A stretch of DNA of 35,654 nucleotides from JBDOQU01 sp039839375. GTDB lineage: Bacteria > Pseudomonadota > Alphaproteobacteria > DSM-16000 > Inquilinaceae. The notes under the pieces are model-generated. The model did not search any database and was not told where the DNA came from. It saw nothing but the letters and a program-made list of their open reading frames with translations. Positions 8,827-18,765 of the stretch are shown in pieces; the first letter of the stretch is position 1, and each line of letters starts with the position of its first letter. Location: contig NZ_JBDOQU010000025.1 of NCBI RefSeq assembly GCF_039839375.1, positions 1 to 35,654 of the forward strand. The letters are read 5' to 3'. Made by a program: the position numbers and the translations under genes.

Positions 8827-9810
8827 ATGCCCGGTCTCGGCGAATTCCAGCGCATCGACCGGTATTTCAAGCCCCTGGCGGCGGGGTTCCCCGGCGCGCT
8901 CGGCCTTGGCGACGATGCCGGGCTGCTGTCTCCCGGCCCCGGCGAGGACCTGGTCGCCACCACCGATTCGATGGTGGAGGGCGTCCATTACCTGCCCGGG
9001 GAGAAACCGTCCCGGCTCGCCCGGAAGCTGCTGCGCGTAAACCTCTCCGACCTCGCGGCCAAGGGCGCTCGCCCGCTCGCCTACATGCTGACAACCGCAC
9101 TCCCGCGCTCGGCGGAGGAAGGCTGGATCGCGGCCTTCGCCGACGGGCTCCGGCAGGACCAGGAACGGTTCGGCATTCACCTTCTGGGCGGCGACTCGGT
9201 GTCCGTCGAAGGACCGGCCGTTCTCGGCATCACGGCGTTCGGGACCGCGCCGAAGGGCAGGGCGCTGCTTCGCTCCGGCGCCCGGCCCGGCGACATCATC
9301 CATGTCAGCGGCGCGCTGGGCGACGGGGCGCTGGGGCTGGAAAGCCTTCGCGGCCGGCTTCCCGATCTCGATCCCGCCCACCGCCGGCATCTGGCGGATC
9401 GCTACACCCTGCCCGAACCCCGAATGGAGCTGGGGCGGCGGCTCATCGGCGTCGCCACCGCCTCGATGGACATATCCGACGGGCTTCCCGGCGACCTTCC
9501 GCATATCTGCCATGCCTCGGGCGTCGCCGCGCGGGTGGAGACGGCGCGCATACCCCTGTCCCCGGCGGGACGCGCGGCGCTGGCCGCCGATCCGGGGCTG
9601 GAACGGCTCGCCCTTTCCGGCGGCGACGATTACGAACTGCTCTTCACCGCCCCGCCCGAAGCCGCGGAAACGCTCGCCGCCCTGGCTTTGGAACTGTCAT
9701 TGCCGCTGACCGCGATCGGCGAAATATCGGCCGGGGAGGGCGCGGCCTTCATCGGCCCCGACGGCGCGCCGGTCGGCGATCTGAAGGGCTGGACGCACTT
9801 CCAGCCTTAA
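8827..9810 (+). CDS. thiL: Thiamine-monophosphate kinase
   Basis: Phosphorylates thiamine monophosphate to the active cofactor thiamine diphosphate. The 327-residue protein belongs to the PurM/ThiL family: GDDAGLL near residues 34-40 and TTDSMVEGVHY near 51-61 (metal and substrate Asp), LRVNLSDLAAKGARP near 73-87, LLGGDSV near 126-132, SMDISDGLPGDLPHI near 215-229, and SGGDDYELLF near 261-270. It starts 7 bp after nusB. It is the last biosynthetic gene of the cofactor block. Confidence 0.96.
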   Translation: MPGLGEFQRIDRYFKPLAAGFPGALGLGDDAGLLSPGPGEDLVATTDSMVEGVHYLPGEKPSRLARKLLRVNLSDLAAKGARPLAYMLTTALPRSAEEGWIAAFADGLRQDQERFGIHLLGGDSVSVEGPAVLGITAFGTAPKGRALLRSGARPGDIIHVSGALGDGALGLESLRGRLPDLDPAHRRHLADRYTLPEPRMELGRRLIGVATASMDISDGLPGDLPHICHASGVAARVETARIPLSPAGRAALAADPGLERLALSGGDDYELLFTAPPEAAETLAALALELSLPLTAIGEISAGEGAAFIGPDGAPVGDLKGWTHFQP

Positions 9811-9880
9811 CGCTTTCTTCACTCACCCAGAGGTAGGAGAAGGTCGTATCGTCTTCCCCCCAAACGAGGCCAGGACGGCC

Positions 9881-10324
9881 ATGAAGAAGATCGTGATTTT
9901 GGGCCTCGCGGCGCTGCTCGTCGGTGGGGCCGGGTTCGGCGGCTGGATGTTCCTCGCCAACAAGAGCGCGGAAGCGGCCGAGATCGAGGAGCCGGCGGCG
10001 ACGCCCCCGGTCTATGTCGAATTCGACCCGATCCAGCTCCCCATCATGGGCGACGACCGCATCGTCGAACTCGTCAACATCGCGCTGGCGCTTGAGGTGC
10101 CGGACACGGCCACCGCCGACCGGGTCATCGCCATGGCGCCGAAGCTGACGGACGCCTACATCCACGCGCTCTACGGCGCGATCAACCGGGAAGAGGCGAT
10201 GGTCGGCGGCGCTCTCGACGTGACCATGCTGAAGCGCCGGCTTCTCCAGGTCTCCAACGAGGTCATGGGTGCGGGCCAGGTCAGCGCCGCGCTCGTCCAG
10301 ATGCTCACCCAGCGCCGCCTCTGA
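9881..10324 (+). CDS. FliL-like flagellar basal-body-associated / inner-membrane-anchored protein
   Basis: A 147-residue protein with one N-terminal membrane segment (residues 3-26, KKIVILGLAALLVGGAGFGGWMFLA), a short acidic linker, and a periplasmic domain beginning PVYVEFDPIQLPIM. The layout (N-in anchor plus a compact domain opening with a Y-x-x-F/L-D-P-I strand) resembles the FliL family, which modulates stator function at the flagellar motor. No flagellar genes are nearby, so it may be a FliL-like paralogue with another role. It follows thiL by 70 bp and may be co-transcribed. Confidence 0.65.
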   Translation: MKKIVILGLAALLVGGAGFGGWMFLANKSAEAAEIEEPAATPPVYVEFDPIQLPIMGDDRIVELVNIALALEVPDTATADRVIAMAPKLTDAYIHALYGAINREEAMVGGALDVTMLKRRLLQVSNEVMGAGQVSAALVQMLTQRRL

Positions 10325-10393
10325 CCGCGAAGCCCATCGGCGACGCCGCGCCGGCGGCGAAGAACCGGGCGCGGTTTCGCCCGCCCTCGACAC

Positions 10394-10466
10394 CGCATGG
10401 ATGCTGGATCAAGTCCAGCATGGCATTGTTTTTGTTGGTCATTCCGCCCTTGATGCGTCCGGAAGC
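10394..10466. repeat. Dispersed palindromic repeat, copy with TGCTGGATCAAGTCCAGCA
   Basis: A perfect stem TGCTGGA (10402-10408) / TCCAGCA (10414-10420) is followed by a T-rich spacer and the second, imperfect motif GGTCATTCCGCCCTTGATGCG. The same arrangement recurs at 21905-22016 and 25640-26035. It lies between the fliL-like gene and the MFS gene and could act as a transcript-end structure. Confidence 0.75.
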
Positions 10467-10530
10467 GGTATTGTCTCCTGACATCTGAGGCCTTTTCGTC
10501 CTGGCGGCGCGGGTCTATCGTCCCGTCGCC

Positions 10531-11721
10531 ATGGCCAAGACCGCGACCAGAAACATTTCGCTGCTGATCGTCGCCCAGGCGCTGGGGATGACCTGCCAGT
10601 CGCTGGTCATCGTGATCGCGGCGCTGGTCGGCTACAGCCTCGCCGACGACAAGTCGCTGGCGACGCTGCCCGTCGCCCTTCAACTCACCGCGACGATGCT
10701 GACGACCTTCCCCGCCTCGCTGCTGATGCGGCGGGTGGGCCGCCGCGCCGGCTTCACCGTCGGGGTGCTGATCGGCGCCACGGGCGGGCTGGCTGCGGCC
10801 TATGCGGTCTACCGGGGGGATTTCGTGCTCTTCTCCCTTGCCGCGACCATCATCGGGGCGCAGGCAGCCTTCGTTCAGTTCTACCGTTTCGCCGCCGCCG
10901 AGACCGCCAGCGAGGCGTTCCGGCCAAAGGCGATCAGCCTCGTCCTGGCCGGCGGAATAGCCGCCGCCCTCGCCGGCCCGGAACTGGCGAAATGGGGGCG
11001 CGATCTTCTGACCCCCCATCTTTTCGTTGGTTGCTACCTGCTGGTGACCGCCCTTTCCCTTGTCGCGGCGATGATCCTCCAGGGGCTGGACATACCCAAA
11101 CTGTCCGCCGTCCAGCGCGCGACCAGCGGACGGCCGCTGGGGCGGATCGCCGCGCAGCCGGCCTTCGTCGTGGCCGCGCTGTCGGGCGCGGTCGGGTACG
11201 GGGTGATGACGCTGGTCATGACGGCGACGCCGCTCGCCATGACCGCCTGCGGCTTCGCCTTCGACGATGCCGCTTTCGTCATCCAGTGGCATGCGCTGGC
11301 GATGTTCGGGCCCAGCTTCTTCACCGGAAGCCTGATCCAGCGATTCGGCGTGCTGAACGTCATTCTGGCCGGCATCGCCCTCATCGCGTCGGCCGTGACG
11401 GTCACCCTTTCGGGCATCGCCTTCGGGCAGTTCTGGGGCGGACTCGTGCTTCTCGGGCTTGGCTGGAACTTCATGTATATCGGCGGCTCGACCCTGCTGA
11501 CGACGACCTGTCGGCCGGAAGAGCAGGCCAAGACCCAGGCCCTCAACGATTGCCTGATCTTCAGCACCGCCGCTGCGGGGTCCTTTTCCTCCGGCGCGCT
11601 GCATTCCTCCTTCGGCTGGGCCGCAGTCAATCTCGGCGTCATCGCCCCCCTTGGAATCGCCTTCCTCGCCGTGGCCTGGATGCGCCTGCAGCGGCGCTCG
11701 ACCGCCGCCGTCGCGGGATGA
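10531..11721 (+). CDS. Major facilitator superfamily transporter
   Basis: A 396-residue polytopic membrane protein with about 12 hydrophobic segments, e.g. ISLLIVAQALGM near residue 9, LPVALQLTATMLTTFPASLLM, and the loop MRRVGRRAGFTVGVLIG, which carries an RxGRRxG-type MFS motif A between TM2 and TM3. Its substrate cannot be inferred. Closest in feel are small MFS proteins annotated as YnfM/NreB-like or uncharacterised exporters. No regulator or enzyme partner is adjacent, and it lies between the fliL-like gene and hppA on the same strand. Confidence 0.85.
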   Translation: MAKTATRNISLLIVAQALGMTCQSLVIVIAALVGYSLADDKSLATLPVALQLTATMLTTFPASLLMRRVGRRAGFTVGVLIGATGGLAAAYAVYRGDFVLFSLAATIIGAQAAFVQFYRFAAAETASEAFRPKAISLVLAGGIAAALAGPELAKWGRDLLTPHLFVGCYLLVTALSLVAAMILQGLDIPKLSAVQRATSGRPLGRIAAQPAFVVAALSGAVGYGVMTLVMTATPLAMTACGFAFDDAAFVIQWHALAMFGPSFFTGSLIQRFGVLNVILAGIALIASAVTVTLSGIAFGQFWGGLVLLGLGWNFMYIGGSTLLTTTCRPEEQAKTQALNDCLIFSTAAAGSFSSGALHSSFGWAAVNLGVIAPLGIAFLAVAWMRLQRRSTAAVAG

Positions 11722-11884
11722 TTCTTTCCGGAAGTGATCCGGTCTCCCGGCATTAAGTGCATAATATTTCTCGTGAATCCGCCCTTTCGCATTTTTCCGC
11801 GCTTTTTCCTTCCGGTTGTGGCAGGGAAGAATTGGAAGCCGTCCTCAAGACGGCCGGAAAATCAGGTTCGGGGGGAAAGGTTCT

Positions 11885-13993
<2,109 letters not shown>

Positions 13994-14013
13994 TACCGGC
14001 GGGTTCCGCCGCG

Positions 14014-14047
14014 AAAGGCCCCGGAGGCGACTCCGGGGCCTTTTTTC
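14014..14047. terminator. Bidirectional intrinsic terminator of hppA and the converging propeller gene
   Basis: A long perfect stem AAAGGCCCCGGAG (14014-14026) / CTCCGGGGCCTTT with loop GCGA is followed by TTTTTTCTTT on the plus strand and preceded by AAA on the same strand, so it can work in both directions. It lies 20 bp after the hppA stop and just downstream of the minus-strand gene ending at 14062. Confidence 0.92.
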
Positions 14048-14061
14048 TTTCCGGCGGGTTC

Positions 14062-14703
14062 CTAGATCGGGCTTTGCTTCGGCCGGCGGACGGTTCTCAC
14101 CGTGCCGCTCTTTCCGCCGCCGCAGAAGAACCGGTCGCCGCCATCGGATTCCAGCCCCGATATCCCCGCTCCGGCCGGCATGTCGAGCTGTTCCAGGACC
14201 TCTCCGGTTTCGGGATCGACCCGCCGCAAATCGCTCTCGTCGCCTTCCCACGTGCCGTGCCACAGCTCACCGTCGACCCAGGTGACGCCGGTGACGAAGC
14301 GGCTGGCAACGATGGTGCGAAGGATCGCCCCCGTCCCGGGATCGACCTGATGAATCTTCCGGTCCCGGTACTGCCCCACCCAGAGCGTTCCTTCCGCCCA
14401 CGCCAGCCCGGAATCGCCGCCGCCGGGCGAGGGGATGGTGGAAAGCACACGGCCGCTCTCCGGGTCGATCTTCTGGATGCGATCCTCGGCGATCTGGAAC
14501 AGGTGCCGCCCGTCGAACGCCGTCCCGGCATGGGCGGCGACATCGATGGAGCGCAGGGACTCCCCGCTTTCCGGATCGAGGGCGCTCAGCCTGTCTCCGG
14601 AGGCGAACCAGACCCGCCGCCCGTCATAGGACACGCCATGCACGGCGTCGGCGCCCGGAAAGGGGCCGTATTCACGCACGATTTCGGCCGCTGATCGTTT
14701 CAT
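14062..14703 (-). CDS. Beta-propeller protein (YVTN/PQQ-like repeat)
   Basis: A 213-residue protein with at least four repeats of a propeller-blade motif: LSALDPESGESLRSIDV, IQKIDPESGRVLSTIPS, IHQVDPGTGAILRTIVA and LRRVDPETGEVLEQLDM, each preceded by a G-x-x-W/L-W-x-G strand. The (V/I)DP-x-(T/S)G turn is typical of YVTN, PQQ-like and glutaminyl-cyclase-type propellers. There is no signal peptide, so it is probably cytoplasmic. The number of blades seems small for a closed propeller, so it may dimerise or hide degenerate blades. It is 39 bp downstream of the winged-helix regulator and on the same strand, so it is probably in one operon. Its function is unknown; a ligand- or metabolite-binding accessory role is a guess. 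Confidence 0.75.
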   Translation of the reverse strand: MKRSAAEIVREYGPFPGADAVHGVSYDGRRVWFASGDRLSALDPESGESLRSIDVAAHAGTAFDGRHLFQIAEDRIQKIDPESGRVLSTIPSPGGGDSGLAWAEGTLWVGQYRDRKIHQVDPGTGAILRTIVASRFVTGVTWVDGELWHGTWEGDESDLRRVDPETGEVLEQLDMPAGAGISGLESDGGDRFFCGGGKSGTVRTVRRPKQSPI

Positions 14704-14742
14704 GGTTTCACTCCGACGGCTGGTTGTTTCCCGCTTCGGACT

Positions 14743-15963
14743 CTAGCCGTCGGGCAGGGGGGCGGGGAGTAACAAGGTGGTCGGGAAACCCGGAACGGGC
14801 GGCGTCATCCAGCGGCGGGCCCGCCCACGGCCGAACGACTGCGCCTTGCCTTCCTCCGCCAGCGAGTCGAGCGCCCGCTGCACGGTGCGCTGGCTGGCGT
14901 CCAGCGCGAGCCCCAGCGCGGAACTCGACCATGCTTCGCCGTCGGCGAGCAGCGCCAGCACCGCCCCATGCTTCCCTTCGACGGGCGGCGCCAGCACGAC
15001 GACCTCCCTCGCGCGGCGCGGCGTCAGCGCGAATCCCCGCTTCGTCGCGCTCACCTCCGCCACCGTCCGAAGCGCCGCGCGCAGCCGCCCGATCTCGACG
15101 CGCAGTCGCGCCCGATGCGATTCGTCGGCCTGCTTCGCCCGGAAGGCGCGGGCAAGGAGCGCGGCTCTCGGCGCGTCCTCGGGCCACGCCTCGGCCAGCG
15201 CCCGCGCCAGCGCGAACAGGACCGGCCGGGTCGCGAGCGGGATCGCGACGCCGGAACCGCGCACCACATGGCGGCATCCATCCACGATCAGCGCATCCGT
15301 CCCCAGCAGCGCCTCCACATCCTCGAGCCGCAGCAACCGCTCCTCGCCCCGCGCGATCAGCCGCGCCGCCGGACGGTCCAGCGCAAAGGATGCACTTTCG
15401 ACCTCCGCCGTCAGTGCGGGGATGGCCGCCTGCCGGGCAGCGTCTCCAGCCCGCACCAGCGCCGCGCGCGCGATCTTCGTCCTGACCCGCCGCATCGCGA
15501 TTCCCGCCACGACCAGCTCGTGGGCCACCCTCGACATGGGCGGGAAGGGCGCGGGATCGAATCCCGCGATCGTGCGTTCGGCATCGTCCAGCCGCCCGAT
15601 CAGCAGGAGTCGCCGGGCTTCGAGATACCGCGCGTGTCCGGCGTTCGCCCGGTCGCCATGCTCCTCCAGCACTGTCCGCGCCGCATCGAGAGCCTTCGCC
15701 GGCCAGCCCAGGTCGCGGGAGACAAGCGCGATCTCGGCCTCCGCGACGACGCACCTTGCGCGGGCGACCGCCTCCTTGGGCCCGAAGGCGCGCGCCGCGC
15801 GTCGCAGGAGCGTTTTGGCGCGGGCAAGGTCGCCAAGCTGCGCCATCGCGATGCCGCGAAGCGCCAGCGCGGGCGGATCGTCGCGCAGGGCGACGCGGTT
15901 CAGCGCGCCAAGCGGATCCCCCGCCGCCAGCGCGCGCCCGGCGGCCGTGATCAATGAATCCAT
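14743..15963 (-). CDS. Winged-helix transcriptional regulator with tetratricopeptide-like N-terminal half
   Basis: A 406-residue protein. The N-terminal half is Ala/Arg/Leu-rich helix pairs resembling TPR repeats (ALALRGIAMAQLGDLARAKTLLRRAARAFG, then DLGWPAKALDAARTVLEEHGD, then ARRLLLIGRLDDAERTIAGF). The C-terminal half contains a winged-helix-like region (RLRVEIGRLRAALRTVAEVSATKRGFALTP) and a final helix-turn-helix (ALGLALDASQRTVQRALDSLAEEGKAQSFGRGRARRW). The start at 15963 is preferred over 16041 because the upstream 26 residues lie in the divergent promoter region. It diverges from the DUF899 gene over 94 bp, so it very likely controls that gene. No receiver or ligand domain is recognised. 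Confidence 0.7.
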   Translation of the reverse strand: MDSLITAAGRALAAGDPLGALNRVALRDDPPALALRGIAMAQLGDLARAKTLLRRAARAFGPKEAVARARCVVAEAEIALVSRDLGWPAKALDAARTVLEEHGDRANAGHARYLEARRLLLIGRLDDAERTIAGFDPAPFPPMSRVAHELVVAGIAMRRVRTKIARAALVRAGDAARQAAIPALTAEVESASFALDRPAARLIARGEERLLRLEDVEALLGTDALIVDGCRHVVRGSGVAIPLATRPVLFALARALAEAWPEDAPRAALLARAFRAKQADESHRARLRVEIGRLRAALRTVAEVSATKRGFALTPRRAREVVVLAPPVEGKHGAVLALLADGEAWSSSALGLALDASQRTVQRALDSLAEEGKAQSFGRGRARRWMTPPVPGFPTTLLLPAPLPDG

Positions 15964-16057
15964 CGAAATCCCGACACACTTGTCACTCCCGCCGTTCGAC
16001 GCCCGCCGCCAATCTATCTCACGACCGCAACGGAATGACATTCACGGGAGAGAAACG
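15964..16057. promoter_or_regulatory. Shared divergent promoter region, regulator / DUF899 operon
   Basis: Ninety-four bases separate two divergent starts, a typical arrangement for a regulator and its target. ACTCCCG near 15985 and CGGGAGAG near 16045 form a widely spaced inverted pair; the right half doubles as the ribosome site for the DUF899 gene. No clear -35/-10 pair could be set. Confidence 0.4.
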
Positions 16058-16822
16058 ATGTCGACGCAGATGCACACACCGCCGATCGTATCGCCAGAGG
16101 AGTGGGAGGCCGCGCGGCAGGAACTGCTCGTGAAGGAAAAGGCGATGACCCGCGCCCGCGACGCGTTGGCCGCCGAACGCCGGCGGATGCCGTGGCTTGC
16201 CGTGGAGAAGGATTACCGGTTCATCGGGCCGGAGGGCGAGGCCAGCCTGCTCGATCTGTTCGACGGCCGCCGTCAGTTGATCGTCTATCGCGCCTTCTTC
16301 GAGCCGGGCGTGTTCGGCTGGCCCGAACATCCCTGCCGGGGCTGCTCCCAGGTGGCCGATCAGGTGGCTCACCCCGCCCATCTGAACGCCCGCGACACGA
16401 CCCTCGTCTTCGTGTCGCGCGCGCCGCAGGCGGACATTGCGCGCGTGAAGGCGAGGATGGGCTGGGAGCACATCCCGTGGTTAACCCTGACCGACGAGTT
16501 CGACGCCGATTTCGGCGTGGATGAGTGGCACGGCACGAACGCTTTCATCCGCGACGGCGATCGCGTGTTCCGGACCTATTTCGTGAAGGATCGCGGCGAT
16601 GAGCAGATGGGGAACACCTGGAACTATCTCGATATCACCGCGCTCGGGCGTCAGGAGACGTGGGAGGACTCGCCCGACGGCTATCCTCAGACGCCGACTT
16701 ACAAATGGATCAACTGGCACGATAACTACGTCCCCGACGCCCCTCCCGACCCGAAATGGGTAGAGGTGTCGGACGCCGGGGAGGCGGCGTTCCGCAACCG
16801 GGACGACAGGGTGGCGCCATGA
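16058..16822 (+). CDS. DUF899 family thioredoxin-fold protein
   Basis: A 254-residue cytosolic protein with the DUF899 pattern: a helical N-terminus (VSPEEWEAARQELLVKEKAMTRARDALAAERRRMPW), KDYRFIGPEGEASLLDLFDGRRQLIVYRAFFEPGV, then CRGCSQVADQV with a CxxC at the thioredoxin-like active-site position, FVSRAPQADIARVKARMGW, and a C-terminal YKWINWHDNY. Family members are related to AhpC/TSA-type thioredoxin-fold proteins; the reaction is not established. ATGTCG follows a GGGAGAG ribosome site. It overlaps the next gene by 4 bp (ATGA). Confidence 0.9.
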   Translation: MSTQMHTPPIVSPEEWEAARQELLVKEKAMTRARDALAAERRRMPWLAVEKDYRFIGPEGEASLLDLFDGRRQLIVYRAFFEPGVFGWPEHPCRGCSQVADQVAHPAHLNARDTTLVFVSRAPQADIARVKARMGWEHIPWLTLTDEFDADFGVDEWHGTNAFIRDGDRVFRTYFVKDRGDEQMGNTWNYLDITALGRQETWEDSPDGYPQTPTYKWINWHDNYVPDAPPDPKWVEVSDAGEAAFRNRDDRVAP

Positions 16823-17034
16823 GCGAATGGCTGGGGCTTGCCGCCGCGCCCGTCTTCGCCATCATGGCGTTGCTGACGGCGGCGCATGGCGCTCCGGATG
16901 CGCTCTGCTCGGTCGCCCATGCCGGGTTCCCGCTGGGCGGCATGGTCCCGATGTATCTGCTTATGGGCGTCTTCCATTCGGGCCCTTGGCTGAAACTGTT
17001 CTCTAGCCGACCATGGGGCGTCCGCCGATCCTGA
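16819..17034 (+). CDS. Small two-helix membrane protein coupled to DUF899
   Basis: A 71-residue protein that starts inside the DUF899 stop codon (ATGA), so translation is coupled. It has two hydrophobic stretches, about residues 4-24 (WLGLAAAPVFAIMALLTAAHG) and 36-51 (GFPLGGMVPMYLLMGVF), and ends in a basic tail. Cys30, His34 and His53 flank the helices. I do not recognise a named family; the tight coupling implies it works with the DUF899 protein. Confidence 0.75.
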   Translation: MSEWLGLAAAPVFAIMALLTAAHGAPDALCSVAHAGFPLGGMVPMYLLMGVFHSGPWLKLFSSRPWGVRRS

Positions 17035-17066
17035 CCCGAACCCGTCACGAATCATGGAGAAGACCG

Positions 17067-17522
17067 ATGCAAGAGGCCCTCGTCGTCCGCCGCGAGACGC
17101 ATGTCCCGGCCCCGCCCGCTGCGGTGTTCGCCCTCCTGACCGACCCGGAGAAGATCCTGCGCTGGATGGGAACGGAGGCGGAGGTCGAGCCTCGGGTCGG
17201 CGGGCTCTATCTCGTCAACGTCACCGGCGCGCGCAATGCCCGGGGCTCCTTCCGGGAGGTGGTGCCGGTGCATCGCCTGGCCTACAGCTTCGGCTGGGAC
17301 GGCAGCGAGGTGGTGCCGCCGGGGTCGAGCCTGGTCGAGATCGACCTGGTGGAGCAGCCGGACGGAACGCTGCTGCGCCTGACCCATTCCGGCCTGCCCA
17401 GCGCGGAGCAATGCGCCGGCCATGCGGAAGGCTGGGCCCACTACCTTGGCCGGTTGGTCGAGGCCGCGGCCGGGCGGGACCCCGGCCCGGACCCGATGCA
17501 TGGCCGCACCGGCAATGAATGA
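17067..17522 (+). CDS. SRPBCC (AHSA1-like) ligand-binding domain protein
   Basis: A 151-residue START/Bet v1-like protein: VVRRETHVPAPPAAVFALLTDPEKILRWMG at the N-terminus, EPRVGGLYLVNVTG in the strand region, and HAEGWAHYLGRLVEAAAG as the long C-terminal helix. Members bind hydrophobic ligands in a helix-grip cavity; many of these genes are next to ArsR regulators, but none is here. I chose the start at 17067 (MQEALVV) because the 18 residues upstream are not family-like. It follows the small membrane gene by 32 bp, and the next reading frame opens as ATGA at its stop. Confidence 0.88.
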   Translation: MQEALVVRRETHVPAPPAAVFALLTDPEKILRWMGTEAEVEPRVGGLYLVNVTGARNARGSFREVVPVHRLAYSFGWDGSEVVPPGSSLVEIDLVEQPDGTLLRLTHSGLPSAEQCAGHAEGWAHYLGRLVEAAAGRDPGPDPMHGRTGNE

Positions 17523-17578
17523 CGGCTTTCCGGTTCGGCGCGGGTGACAGGCCGGGGGCGCGGCGGCATGATCGCGGC

Positions 17579-18637
17579 ATGGATCTGCCCGCGCCTCTCG
17601 ACTGGCTGGTGGACGAGGCCGGCGCCGCGTCCGGCCCCGACCGGTTCCTGGCGGAACTCGGCGGCCGGTTGCTGGCCGCCGGTCTGCCGCTGGCAGGCGG
17701 CGCGCTGACCCTCGCGGCGCCCCATCCCATCGTCGCCCGCCGCACCTGGCTTTGGCGGGCGGAAACCGGGGCGGTGATCGAGGCGCTGGGTTTCGACGGC
17801 AGCCCCCTCGACCGGGCCGGCGGCGACTGGCTGGCCGAACTAGGGTCGGTGCGGGAGGATATGGCAGGCCCGGGTCCGGACGGCCCGGTTCTGGGCTGGG
17901 CCGGAACCCGGCCGTTCAGTCCCGGGGAGGCCGGCCGGCTGCGTCAGGCCGCGCGTTTCGGCGCCGCGCCCCTGGCCGCCCTGGCCGCGCGATCGACGCT
18001 GACGGCGCTGCTCGAAGCCTATCTCGGCCGGCGCAGCGCCGCCCGGGTGCAGGCCGGCTCGCTGCGGCGCGGCGGCGGAGAGACCATCCGCGCGGCGTTG
18101 CTCTACGCCGATCTGCGCGATTTCACCGCCTTGTCGGAAGCGACGGAGCCGGCGGCGATGATCGCCGCCCTCGATGCCTGGTTCGATCGCGCCGCCGGGG
18201 CGGTGCACGCCTTTGGGGGCGAGGTGCTGAAATTCATCGGCGACGGGCTGCTGGCGATCTTCCCGGTCACGGGATCGCCGGCCAATGCCTGCGAGGCGGC
18301 GTTGCGCGCCGTCGTCGCCGCCCGCGCCGGGATGACCCATCTCGATGCCGGACGGCAGGCGCAGGGGCTGCCGCCGCTGCCCTTCGGCGCGGCGCTGCAC
18401 CTGGGCGAGATGCTGTGGGGCAATATCGGCGCGGTCGACCGGCTGGATTTCACCGCCATCGGCCCGGCGGTCAATCTGGTCAGCCGGTTGGAGGGGCTGT
18501 GTCGGCCGCTTGGCCAGTCGGTGCTGATCTCCGGCGCGGTCGCCGCCGAGACAACAATGCCGCTGATGCCGCTGGGCGAACATAAGCTGCGCGGCATCGC
18601 GGAGCCCTGCACCGTCTTCACCCTGCCCGATGCGTGA
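17579..18637 (+). CDS. Class III adenylate cyclase with uncharacterised N-terminal domain
   Basis: A soluble 352-residue protein predicted to make cAMP. Residues 1-150 form an unrecognised, possibly GAF-like sensory region without membrane segments. The cyclase domain (about 170-350) has all catalytic residues: metal Asp178 in LLYADLRDF and Asp222 in FIGDGLL, purine-selecting Lys218 (VLKF) and Asp290 (LDFTAIG), and transition-state Asn299 and Arg303 (VNLVSRLEG). Lys/Asp at the purine positions favours ATP over GTP. The frame opens at 17519 as an ATGA overlap with the SRPBCC gene; I prefer 17579 because the first 20 residues look non-conserved, but the upstream start is possible. It probably closes the DUF899 operon. 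Confidence 0.88.
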   Translation: MDLPAPLDWLVDEAGAASGPDRFLAELGGRLLAAGLPLAGGALTLAAPHPIVARRTWLWRAETGAVIEALGFDGSPLDRAGGDWLAELGSVREDMAGPGPDGPVLGWAGTRPFSPGEAGRLRQAARFGAAPLAALAARSTLTALLEAYLGRRSAARVQAGSLRRGGGETIRAALLYADLRDFTALSEATEPAAMIAALDAWFDRAAGAVHAFGGEVLKFIGDGLLAIFPVTGSPANACEAALRAVVAARAGMTHLDAGRQAQGLPPLPFGAALHLGEMLWGNIGAVDRLDFTAIGPAVNLVSRLEGLCRPLGQSVLISGAVAAETTMPLMPLGEHKLRGIAEPCTVFTLPDA

Positions 18638-18765
18638 AGCCCCCCACGCATAATCGCTCCCGGCCGGCGCTGTCAGTGATCGAGCGCATTGCCGCCGGCG
18701 GCTGCGGGCGCGATGCTCACCGCTCCATCCCGCGACGTTTCCCGACCATCTGAGGGAGAACCCCC

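Noticed and set aside
14062..14703. Glutaminyl-peptide cyclotransferase
   Set aside because: The repeats resemble that propeller, but no signal peptide or recognisable active-site set is visible; left as a beta-propeller protein.
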